Below are positions 1 to 12,200 of a DNA stretch of 64,000 nucleotides, piece after piece. A model generated the notes under the pieces. The model had not been told where the DNA came from. It did no database searches and saw only the letters and a list, made by a program, of their open reading frames with translations. Origin of the DNA: Metridium senile (lineage: Eukaryota > Cnidaria > Anthozoa > Actiniaria > Metridiidae); NCBI GenBank assembly GCA_949775045.1, contig CATKSA010000210.1, positions 1 to 64,000 on the forward strand, written 5' to 3'. The translations under genes were made by a program, and so were the position numbers. Every line of letters begins with the position of its first letter. Positions within the stretch are counted from its first letter, which is position 1.

Positions 1-162
1 GGTGATCTGAAAATGTGTCAAAAAGATCGGGGTTTTCGGCACAAAATTTTCGGCTAGACCCTGTTAGTAATGTCTGAGTATATTAGAGCATTCTGATAAA
101 TGCGCAAGATTTTATTTAGAAAAAACTACAAAATCCTACCCAGAATGCAATATGGCCTATAG
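1..162 (+). repeat. Reference A monomer with nested dyad, palindrome and A-tracts
   Basis: First complete unit, used here as the coordinate reference. GCATTCTG (88-95) is the exact reverse complement of CAGAATGC (141-148). Between them GATTTT (108-113) pairs with AAAATC (130-135), giving a nested inverted repeat about 61 bp long. CCTATAGG spans the unit end (156-163). AAAATTTT lies at 43-50. A-runs begin at 10, 20, 43, 120 and 130, partly phased at about 10 bp. TTTTCGGC occurs twice, 14 bp apart (33 and 47). Read in the frame starting at base 2, the unit is 54 codons with stops at 8 (TGA), 65 (TAG) and 68 (TAA). Confidence 0.95.
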
Positions 163-1329
163 GGTGATCTGAAAATGTGTCAAAAAGATCGGGGTTTTCG
201 GCACAAAATTTTCGGCTAGACCCTGTTAGTAATGTCTGAGTATATTAGAGCATTCTGATAAATGCGCAAGATTTTATTTAGAAAAAACTACAAAATCCTA
301 CCCAGAATGCAATATGGCCTATAGGGTGATCTGAAAATGTGTCAAAAAGATCAGGGTTTTCGGCACAAAATTTTCCGCTAGACGCTGTTAGTAATGCCTG
401 AGAATATTAGAGCATTCTGATAAATGCGCAAGATTTTATTTAGAAAAAACTACAAAATCCTACCCAGAATGCAATATGGCCTATAGGGTGATCTGAAAAT
501 GTGTCAAAAAGATCGGGGTTTTCGGCACAAAATTTTCGGCTAGACCCTGTTAGTAATGTCTGAGTATATTAGAGCATTCTGATAAATGCGCAAGATTTTA
601 TTTAGAAAAAACTACAAAATCCTACCCAGAATGCAATATGGCCTAAAGGGTGATCTGAAAATGTGTCAAAAAGATCGGGGTCTTCGGCACAAAATTTTCG
701 GCTAGACCCTGTTAGTAATGCCTGAGAATATTAGAGCATTCTGATAAATGCGCAAGATTTTATTTAGAAAAAACTACAAAATCCTACCCAGAATGCAATA
801 TGGCCTATAGGGTGATCTGAAAATGTGTCAAAAAGATCGGGGTTTTCGGCACAAAATTTTCGGCTAGACCCTGTTAGTAATGTCTGAGTATATTAGAGCA
901 TTCTGATAAATGCGCAAGATTTTATTTAGAAAAAACTACAAAATCCTACCCAGAATGCAATATGGCCTATAGGGTGATCTGAAAATGTGTCAAAAAGATC
1001 GGGGTTTTCGGCACAAAATTTTCGGCTAGACCCTGTTAGTAATGTCTGAGTATATTAGAGCATTCTGATAAATGCGCAAGATTTTATTTAGAAAAAACTA
1101 CAAAATCCTACCCAGAATGCAATATGGCCTATAGGGTGATCTGAAAATGTGTCAAAAAGATCAGGGTTTTCGGCACAAAATTTTCGGCTAGACGCTGTTA
1201 GTAATGCCTGAGAATATTAGAGCATTCTGATAAATGCGCAAGATTTTATTTAGAAAAAACTACAAAATCCTACCCAGAATGCAATATGGCCTATAGGGTG
1301 ATCTGAAAATGTGTCAAAAAGATCGAGGT

Positions 1330-4300
1330 TTTCGGCACAAAATTTTCGGCTAGACCCTGTTAGTAATGTCTGAGAATATTAGAGCATTCTGATAAATGCG
1401 CAAGATTTTATTTAGAAAAAACTACAAAATCCTACCCAGAATGCAATATGGCCTATAGGGTGATCTGAAAATGTGTCAAAAAGATCGGGGTTTTCGGCAC
1501 AAAATTTTCGGCTAGACCCTGTTAGTAATGTCTGAGTATATTAGAGCATTCTAATAAATGCGCAAGATTTTATTTAGAAAAAACTACAAAATCCTACCCA
1601 GAATGCAATATGGCCTATAGGGTGATCTGAAAATGTGTCAAAAAGATCAGGGTTTTCGGCACAAAATTTTCGGCTAGACGCTGTTAGTAATGCCTGAGAA
1701 TATTAGAGCATTCTGATAAATGCGCAAGATTTTATTTAGAAAAAACTACAAAATCCTACCCAGAATGCAATATGGCCTATAGGGTGATCTGAAAATGTGT
1801 CAAAAAGATCGGGGTTTTCGGCACAAAATTTTCGGCTAGACCCTGTTAGTAATGTCTGAGAATATTAGAGCATTCTGATAAATGCGCAAGATTTTATTTA
1901 GAAAAAACTACAAAATCCTACCCAGAATGCAATATGGCCTATAGGGTGATCTGAAAATGTGTCAAAAAGATCGGGGTTTTCGGCACAAAATTTTCGGCTA
2001 GACCCTGTTAGTAATGTCTGAGTATATTAGAGCATTCTGATAAATGCGCAAGATTTTATTTACAAAAAACTACAAAATCCTACCCAGAATGCAATATGGC
2101 CTAAAGGGTGATCTGAAAATGTGTCAAAAAGATCGGGGTCTTCGGCACAAAATTTTCGGCTAGACCCTGTTAGTAATGCCTGAGAATATTAGAGCATTCT
2201 GATAAATGCGCAAGATTTTATTTAGAAAAAACTACAAAATCCTACCCAGAATGCAATATGGCCTATAGGTTGATCTGAAAATGTGTCAAAAAGATCGGGG
2301 TTTTCGGCACAAAATTTTCGGCTAGACCCTGTTAGTAATGTCTGAGTATATTAGAGCATTCTGATAAATGCGCAAGATTTTATTTAGAAAAAACTACAAA
2401 ATCCTACCCAGAATGCAATATGGCCTATAGGGTGATCTGAAAATGTGTCAAAAAGATCAGGGTTTTCGGCACAAAATTTTCGGCTAGACGCTGTTAGTAA
2501 TGCCTGAGTATATTAGAGCATTCTGATAAATGCGCAAGATTTTATTTAGAAAAAACTACAAAATCCTACCCAGAATGCAATATGGCCTATAGGGTGATCT
2601 GAAAATGTGTCGAAAAGATCGGGGTTTTCGGCACAAAATTTTCGGCTAGACCCTGTTAGTAATGTCTGAGAATATTAGAGCATTCTGATAAATGCGCAAG
2701 ATTTTATTTACAAAAAACTACAAAATCCTACCCAGAATGCAATATGGCCTAAAGGGTGATCTGAAAATGTGTCAAAAGATCGGGGTCTTCGGCACAAAAT
2801 TTTCGGCTAGACCCTGTTAGTAATGCCTGAGAATATTAGAGCATTCTGATAAATGCGCAAGATTTTATTTAGAAAAAACTACAAAATCCTACCCAGAATG
2901 CAATATGGCCTATAGGTTGATCTGAAAATGTGTCAAAAAGATCGGGGTTTTCGGCACAAAATTTTCGGCTAGACCCTGTTAGTAATGTCTGAGTATATTA
3001 GAGCATTCTGATAAATGCGCAAGATTTTATTTAGAAAAAACTACAAAATCCTACCCAGAATGCAATATGGCCTATAGGGTGATCTGAAAATGTGTCAAAA
3101 AGATCAGGGTTTTCGGCACAAAATTTTCGGCTAGACGCTGTTAGTAATGCCTGAGTATATTAGAGCATTCTGATAAATGCGCAAGATTTTATTTAGAAAA
3201 AACTACAAAATCCTACCCAGAATGCAATATGGCCTATAGGGTGATCTGAAAATGTGTCGAAAAGATCGGGGTTTTCGGCACAAAATTTTCGGCTAGACCC
3301 TGTTAGTAATGTCTGAGAATATTAGAGCATTCTGATAAATGCGCAAGATTTTATTTAGAAAAAACTACAAAATCCTACCCAGAATGCAATATGGCCTATA
3401 GGGTGATCTGAAAATGTGTCAAAAAGATCGGGGTTTTCGGCACAAAATTTTCGGCTAGACCCTGTTAGTAATGTCTGAGAATATTAGAGCATTCTGATAA
3501 ATGCGCAAGATTTTATTTAGAAAAAACTACAAAATCCTACCCAGAATGCAATATGGCCTAAAGGGTGATCTGAAAATGTGTCAAAAAGATCGGGGTTTTC
3601 GGCACAAAATTTTCGGCTAGACCCTGTTAGTAATGCCTGAGAATATTAGAGCATTCTGATAAATGCGCAAGATTTTATTTAGAAAAAACTACAAAATCCT
3701 ACCCAGAATGCAATATGGCCTATAGGGTGATCTGAAAATGTGTCAAAAAGATCGGGGTTTTCGGCACAAAATTTTCGGCTAGACCCTGTTAGTAATGTCT
3801 GAGTATATTAGAGCATTCTGATAAATACGCAAGATTTTATTTTAAAAAAACTAGAAAATCCTACACAGAATGCAATATGGCCTATAGGGTGATCTGAAAA
3901 TGTGTCAAAAAGATCGGGGTTTTCGGCACAAAATTTTCGGCTAGACCCTGTTAGTAATGTCTGAGTATATTAGAGCATTCTGATAAATACGCAAGATTTT
4001 ATTTAGAAAAAACTACAAAATCCTACCCAGAATGCAATATGGCCTATAGGGTGATCTGAAAATGTGTCGAAAAGATCGGGGTTTTCGGCACAAAATTTTC
4101 AGCTAGACCCTGTTAGTAATGTCTGAGAATATTAGAGCATTCTGATAAATGCGCAAGATTTTATTTAGAAAAAACTACAAAATCCTACCCAGAATGCAAT
4201 ATGGCCTAAAGGGTGATCTGAAAATGTGTCAAAAAGATCGGGGTTTTCGGCACAAAATTTTCGGCTAGACCCTGTTAGTAATGCCTGAGAATATTAGAGC

Positions 4301-5217
4301 ATTCTGATAAATGCGCAAGATTTTATTTAGAAAAAACTACAAAATCCTACCCAGAATGCAATATGGCCTATAGGGTGATCTGAAAATGTGTCAAAAAGAT
4401 CGGGGTTTTCGGCACAAAATTTTCGGCTAGACCCTGTTAGTAATGTCTGAGTATATTAGAGCATTCTGATAAATGCGCAAGATTTTATTTTAAAAAAACT
4501 AGAAAATCCTACACAGAATGCAATATGGCCTATAGGGTGATCTGAAAATGTGTCAAAAAGATCGGGGTTTTCGGCACAAAATTTTCGGCTAGACCCTGTT
4601 AGTAATGTCTGAGTATATTAGAGCATTCTGATAAATACGCAAGATTTTATTTAGAAAAAACTACAAAATCCTACCCAGAATGCAATATGGCCTATAGGGT
4701 GATCTGAAAATGTGTCGAAAAGATCGGGGTTTTCGGCACAAAATTTTCAGCTAGACCCTGTTAGTAATGTCTGAGAATATTAGAGCATTCTGATAAATGC
4801 GCAAGATTTTATTTAGAAAAAACTACAAAATCCTACCCAGAATGCAATATGGCCTATAGGGTGATCTGAAAATGTGTCAAAAAGATCGGGGTTTTCGGCA
4901 CAAAATTTTCGGCTAGACCCTGTTAGTAATGTCTGAGAATATTAGAGCATTCTGATAAATGCGCAAGATTTTATTTAGAAAAAAACTACAAAATCCTACC
5001 CAGAATGCAATATGGCCTATAGGGTGATCTGAAAATGTGTCAAAAAGATCGGGGTTTTCGGCACAAAATTTTCGGCTAGACCCTGTTAGTAATGTCTGAG
5101 TATATTAGAGCATTCTGATAAATGCGCAAGATTTTATTTAGAAAAAACTACAAAATCCTACCCAGAATGCAATATGGCCTATAGGGTGATCTGAAAATGT
5201 GTCAAAAAGATCGGGGT
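1330..5217 (+). repeat. 3,888-bp (24-monomer) higher-order repeat, copy 1
   Basis: Rare variants here recur exactly 3,888 bp later. They are CTAATAAATG (1,551 and 5,439), CTAGAAAATCCTACACAG (3,851 and 7,739; 4,499 and 8,387), the one-base deletion in CAAAAGATC (near 2,775 and 6,663) and the extra A (near 4,980 and 8,868). The left limit is approximate: the preceding unit differs by GATCGAGG at about 1,321, and earlier units do not match. A 648-bp 4-mer with GTCGAAAAG and TTTTAAAAAAACTAG units is nested inside. Confidence 0.9.
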
Positions 5218-8200
5218 TTTCGGCACAAAATTTTCGGCTAGACCCTGTTAGTAATGTCTGAGAATATTAGAGCATTCTGATAAATGCGCAAGATTTTATT
5301 TAGAAAAAACTACAAAATCCTACCCAGAATGCAATATGGCCTATAGGGTGATCTGAAAATGTGTCAAAAAGATCGGGGTTTTCGGCACAAAATTTTCGGC
5401 TAGACCCTGTTAGTAATGTCTGAGTATATTAGAGCATTCTAATAAATGCGCAAGATTTTATTTAGAAAAAACTACAAAATCCTACCCAGAATGCAATATG
5501 GCCTATAGGGTGATCTGAAAATGTGTCAAAAAGATCAGGGTTTTCGGCACAAAATTTTCGGCTAGACGCTGTTAGTAATGCCTGAGAATATTAGAGCATT
5601 CTGATAAATGCGCAAGATTTTATTTAGAAAAAACTACAAAATCCTACCCAGAATGCAATATGGCCTATAGGGTGATCTGAAAATGTGTCAAAAAGATCGG
5701 GGTTTTCGGCACAAAATTTTCGGCTAGACCCTGTTAGTAATGTCTGAGAATATTAGAGCATTCTGATAAATGCGCAAGATTTTATTTAGAAAAAACTACA
5801 AAATCCTACCCAGAATGCAATATGGCCTATAGGGTGATCTGAAAATGTGTCAAAAAGATCGGGGTTTTCGGCACAAAATTTTCGGCTAGACCCTGTTAGT
5901 AATGTCTGAGTATATTAGAGCATTCTGATAAATGCGCAAGATTTTATTTACAAAAAACTACAAAATCCTACCCAGAATGCAATATGGCCTAAAGGGTGAT
6001 CTGAAAATGTGTCAAAAAGATCGGGGTCTTCGGCACAAAATTTTCGGCTAGACCCTGTTAGTAATGCCTGAGAATATTAGAGCATTCTGATAAATGCGCA
6101 AGATTTTATTTAGAAAAAACTACAAAATCCTACCCAGAATGCAATATGGCCTATAGGTTGATCTGAAAATGTGTCAAAAAGATCGGGGTTTTCGGCACAA
6201 AATTTTCGGCTAGACCCTGTTAGTAATGTCTGAGTATATTAGAGCATTCTGATAAATGCGCAAGATTTTATTTAGAAAAAACTACAAAATCCTACCCAGA
6301 ATGCAATATGGCCTATAGGGTGATCTGAAAATGTGTCAAAAAGATCAGGGTTTTCGGCACAAAATTTTCGGCTAGACGCTGTTAGTAATGCCTGAGTATA
6401 TTAGAGCATTCTGATAAATGCGCAAGATTTTATTTAGAAAAAACTACAAAATCCTACCCAGAATGCAATATGGCCTATAGGGTGATCTGAAAATGTGTCG
6501 AAAAGATCGGGGTTTTCGGCACAAAATTTTCGGCTAGACCCTGTTAGTAATGTCTGAGAATATTAGAGCATTCTGATAAATGCGCAAGATTTTATTTACA
6601 AAAAACTACAAAATCCTACCCAGAATGCAATATGGCCTAAAGGGTGATCTGAAAATGTGTCAAAAGATCGGGGTCTTCGGCACAAAATTTTCGGCTAGAC
6701 CCTGTTAGTAATGCCTGAGAATATTAGAGCATTCTGATAAATGCGCAAGATTTTATTTAGAAAAAACTACAAAATCCTACCCAGAATGCAATATGGCCTA
6801 TAGGTTGATCTGAAAATGTGTCAAAAAGATCGGGGTTTTCGGCACAAAATTTTCGGCTAGACCCTGTTAGTAATGTCTGAGTATATTAGAGCATTCTGAT
6901 AAATGCGCAAGATTTTATTTAGAAAAAACTACAAAATCCTACCCAGAATGCAATATGGCCTATAGGGTGATCTGAAAATGTGTCAAAAAGATCAGGGTTT
7001 TCGGCACAAAATTTTCGGCTAGACGCTGTTAGTAATGCCTGAGTATATTAGAGCATTCTGATAAATGCGCAAGATTTTATTTAGAAAAAACTACAAAATC
7101 CTACCCAGAATGCAATATGGCCTATAGGGTGATCTGAAAATGTGTCGAAAAGATCGGGGTTTTCGGCACAAAATTTTCGGCTAGACCCTGTTAGTAATGT
7201 CTGAGAATATTAGAGCATTCTGATAAATGCGCAAGATTTTATTTAGAAAAAACTACAAAATCCTACCCAGAATGCAATATGGCCTATAGGGTGATCTGAA
7301 AATGTGTCAAAAAGATCGGGGTTTTCGGCACAAAATTTTCGGCTAGACCCTGTTAGTAATGTCTGAGAATATTAGAGCATTCTGATAAATGCGCAAGATT
7401 TTATTTAGAAAAAACTACAAAATCCTACCCAGAATGCAATATGGCCTAAAGGGTGATCTGAAAATGTGTCAAAAAGATCGGGGTTTTCGGCACAAAATTT
7501 TCGGCTAGACCCTGTTAGTAATGCCTGAGAATATTAGAGCATTCTGATAAATGCGCAAGATTTTATTTAGAAAAAACTACAAAATCCTACCCAGAATGCA
7601 ATATGGCCTATAGGGTGATCTGAAAATGTGTCAAAAAGATCGGGGTTTTCGGCACAAAATTTTCGGCTAGACCCTGTTAGTAATGTCTGAGTATATTAGA
7701 GCATTCTGATAAATACGCAAGATTTTATTTTAAAAAAACTAGAAAATCCTACACAGAATGCAATATGGCCTATAGGGTGATCTGAAAATGTGTCAAAAAG
7801 ATCGGGGTTTTCGGCACAAAATTTTCGGCTAGACCCTGTTAGTAATGTCTGAGTATATTAGAGCATTCTGATAAATACGCAAGATTTTATTTAGAAAAAA
7901 CTACAAAATCCTACCCAGAATGCAATATGGCCTATAGGGTGATCTGAAAATGTGTCGAAAAGATCGGGGTTTTCGGCACAAAATTTTCAGCTAGACCCTG
8001 TTAGTAATGTCTGAGAATATTAGAGCATTCTGATAAATGCGCAAGATTTTATTTAGAAAAAACTACAAAATCCTACCCAGAATGCAATATGGCCTAAAGG
8101 GTGATCTGAAAATGTGTCAAAAAGATCGGGGTTTTCGGCACAAAATTTTCGGCTAGACCCTGTTAGTAATGCCTGAGAATATTAGAGCATTCTGATAAAT

Positions 8201-9265
8201 GCGCAAGATTTTATTTAGAAAAAACTACAAAATCCTACCCAGAATGCAATATGGCCTATAGGGTGATCTGAAAATGTGTCAAAAAGATCGGGGTTTTCGG
8301 CACAAAATTTTCGGCTAGACCCTGTTAGTAATGTCTGAGTATATTAGAGCATTCTGATAAATGCGCAAGATTTTATTTTAAAAAAACTAGAAAATCCTAC
8401 ACAGAATGCAATATGGCCTATAGGGTGATCTGAAAATGTGTCAAAAAGATCGGGGTTTTCGGCACAAAATTTTCGGCTAGACCCTGTTAGTAATGTCTGA
8501 GTATATTAGAGCATTCTGATAAATACGCAAGATTTTATTTAGAAAAAACTACAAAATCCTACCCAGAATGCAATATGGCCTATAGGGTGATCTGAAAATG
8601 TGTCGAAAAGATCGGGGTTTTCGGCACAAAATTTTCAGCTAGACCCTGTTAGTAATGTCTGAGAATATTAGAGCATTCTGATAAATGCGCAAGATTTTAT
8701 TTAGAAAAAACTACAAAATCCTACCCAGAATGCAATATGGCCTATAGGGTGATCTGAAAATGTGTCAAAAAGATCGGGGTTTTCGGCACAAAATTTTCGG
8801 CTAGACCCTGTTAGTAATGTCTGAGAATATTAGAGCATTCTGATAAATGCGCAAGATTTTATTTAGAAAAAAACTACAAAATCCTACCCAGAATGCAATA
8901 TGGCCTATAGGGTGATCTGAAAATGTGTCAAAAAGATCGGGGTTTTCGGCACAAAATTTTCGGCTAGACCCTGTTAGTAATGTCTGAGTATATTAGAGCA
9001 TTCTGATAAATGCGCAAGATTTTATTTAGAAAAAACTACAAAATCCTACCCAGAATGCAATATGGCCTATAGGGTGATCTGAAAATGTGTCAAAAAGATC
9101 GGGGTTTTCGGCACAAAATTTTCGGCTAGACCCTGTTAGTAATGTCTGAGAATATTAGAGCATTCTGATAAATGCGCAAGATTTTATTTAGAAAAAACTA
9201 CAAAATCCTACCCAGAATGCAATATGGCCTATAGGGTGATCTGAAAATGTGTCAAAAAGATCGGG
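5218..9265 (+). repeat. 3,888-bp (24-monomer) higher-order repeat, copy 2
   Basis: This copy carries the same ordered series of variant monomers as the preceding copy, including its deletion and insertion, so the two copies keep the same total length. Similarity runs slightly past one period and stops near 9,265, where the unit lacks the CTAATAAATG variant expected from copy 1. Preservation of many private variants in order shows block duplication of 24 monomers rather than independent conversion of single units. Confidence 0.9.
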
Positions 9266-12200
9266 GTTTTCGGCACAAAATTTTCGGCTAGACCCTGTTA
9301 GTAATGTCTGAGAATATTAGAGCATTCTGATAAATGCGCAAGATTTTATTTAGAAAAAAACTACAAAATCCTACCCAGAATGCAATATGGCCTATAGGGT
9401 GATCTGAAAATGTGTCAAAAAGATCGGGGTTTTCGGCACAAAATTTTCGGCTAGACCCTGTTAGTAATGTCTGAGAATATTAGAGCATTCTGATAAATGC
9501 GCAATATTTTATTTAGAAAAAACTACAAAATCCTACCCAGAATGCAATATGGCCTATAGGGTGATCTGAAAATGTGTCAAAAAGATCGGGGTTTTCGGCA
9601 CAAAATTTTCGGCTAGACCCTGTTAGTAATGCCTGAGAATATTAGAGCATTCTGATAAATGCGCAAGATTTTATTTAGAAAAAACTACAAAATCCTACCC
9701 AGAATGCAATATGGCCTATAGGGTGATCTGAAAATGTGTCAAAAAGATCGGGGTTTTCGGCACAAAATTTTCGGCTAGACCCTGTTAGTAATGTCTGAGA
9801 ATATTAGAGCATTCTGATAAATGCGCAAGATTTTATTTAGAAAAAACTACAAAATCCTACCCAGAATGCAATATGGCCTAAAGGGTGATCTGAAAATGTG
9901 TCAAAAAGATCGGGGTTTTCGGCACAAAATTTTCGGCTAGACCCTGTTAGTAATGCCTGAGAATATTAGAGCATTCTGATAAATGCGCAAGATTTTATTT
10001 AGAAAAAACTACAAAATCCTACCCAGAATGCAATATGGCCTATAGGGTGATCTGAAAATGTGTCAAAAAGATCGGGGTTTTCGGCACAAAATTTTCGGCT
10101 AGACCCTGTTAGTAATGTCTGAGTATATTAGAGCATTCTGATAAATGCGCAAGATTTTATTTTAAAAAAACTAGAAAATCCTACACAGAATGCAATATGG
10201 CCTATAGGGTGATCTGAAAATGTGTCAAAAAGATCGGGGTTTTCGGCACAAAATTTTCGGCTAGACCCTGTTAGTAATGTCTGAGTATATTAGAGCATTC
10301 TGATAAATGCGCAAGATTTTATTTAGAAAAAACTACAAAATCCTACCCAGAATGCAATATGGCCTATAGGGTGATCTGAAAATGTGTCAAAAAGATCGGG
10401 GTTTTCGGCACAAAATTTTCGGCTAGACCCTGTTAGTAATGTCTGAGAATATTAGAGCATTCTGATAAATGCGCAAGATTTTATTTAGAAAAAACTACAA
10501 AATCCTACCCAGAATGCAATATGGCCTATAGGGTGATCTGAAAATGTGTCAAAAAGATCGGGGTTTTCGGCACAGAATTTTCGGCTAGACCCTGTTAGTA
10601 ATGTCTGAGAATATTAGAGCATTCTGATAAATGCGCAAGATTTTATTTAGAAAAAACTACAAAATCCTACCCAGAATGCAATATGGCCTATAGGGTGATC
10701 TGAAAATGTGTCAAAAAGATCGGGGTTTTCGGCACAAAATTTTCGGCTAGACCCTGTTAGTAATGTCTGAGAATATTAGAGCATTCTGATAAATGCGCAA
10801 GATTTTATTTAGAAAAAACTACAAAATCCTACCCAGAATGCAATATGGCCTATAGGGTGATCTGAAAATGTGTCAAAAAGATCGGGGTTTTCGGCACAGA
10901 ATTTTCGGCTAGACCCTGTTAGTAATGTCTGAGAATATTAGAGCATTCTGATAAATGCGCAAGATTTTATTTAGAAAAAAACTACAAAATCCTACCCAGA
11001 ATGCAATATGGCCTATAGGGTGATCTGAAAATGTGTCAAAAAGATCGGGGTTTTCGGCACAGAATTTTCGGCTAGACCCTGTTAGTAATGCCTGAGAATA
11101 TTAGAGCATTCTGATAAATGCGCAAGATTTTATTTAGAAAAAACTACAAAATCCTACCCAGAATGCAATATGGCCTATAGGGTGATCTGAAAATGTGTCA
11201 AAAAGATCGGGGTTTTCGGCACAAAATTTTCGGCTAGACCCTGTTAGTAATGTCTGAGTATATTAGAGCATTCTGATAAATGCGCAAGATTTTATTTAGA
11301 AAAAACTACAAAATCCTACCCAGAATGCAATATGGCCTATAGGGTGATCTGAAAATGTGTCAAAAAGATCGGGGTTTTCGGCACAGAATTTTCGGCTAGA
11401 CCCTGTTAGTAATGCCTGAGAATATTAGAGCATTCTGATAAATGCGCAAGATTTTATTTAGAAAAAACTACAAAATCCTACCCAGAATGCAATATGGCCT
11501 ATAGGGTGATCTGAAAATGTGTCAAAAAGATCGGGGTTTTCGGCACAAAATTTTCGGCTAGACCCTGTTAGTAATGTCTGAGTATATTAGAGCATTCTGA
11601 TAAATGCGCAAGATTTTATTTAGAAAAAACTACAAAATCCTACCCAGAATGCAATATGGCCTATAGGGTGATCTGAAAATGTGTCAAAAAGATCGGGGTT
11701 TTCGGCACAAAATTTTCGGCTAGACCCTGTTAGTAATGTCTGAGAATATTAGAGCATTCTGATAATTGCGCAATATTTTATTTAGAAAAAACTACAAAAT
11801 CCTACCCAGAATGCAATATGGCCTATAGGGTGATCTGAAAATGTGTCAAAAAGATCGGGGTTTTCGGCACAAAATTTTCGGCTAGACCCTGTTAGTAATG
11901 CCTGAGAATATTAGAGCATTCTGGTAAATGTGCAAGATTTTATTTAGAAAAAACTACAAAATCCTACCCAGAATGCAATATGGCCTATAGGGTGATCTGA
12001 AAATGTGTCAAAAAGATCGGGGTTTTCGGCATAAAATTTTCGGCTAGACCCTGTTAGTAATGCCTGAGAATATTAGAGCATTCTGGTAAATGCGCAAGAT
12101 TTTATTTAGAAAAAACTACAAAATCCTACCCAGAATGCAATATGGCCTATAGGGTGATCTGAAAATGTGTCAAAAAGATCGGGGTTTTCGGCACAAAATT

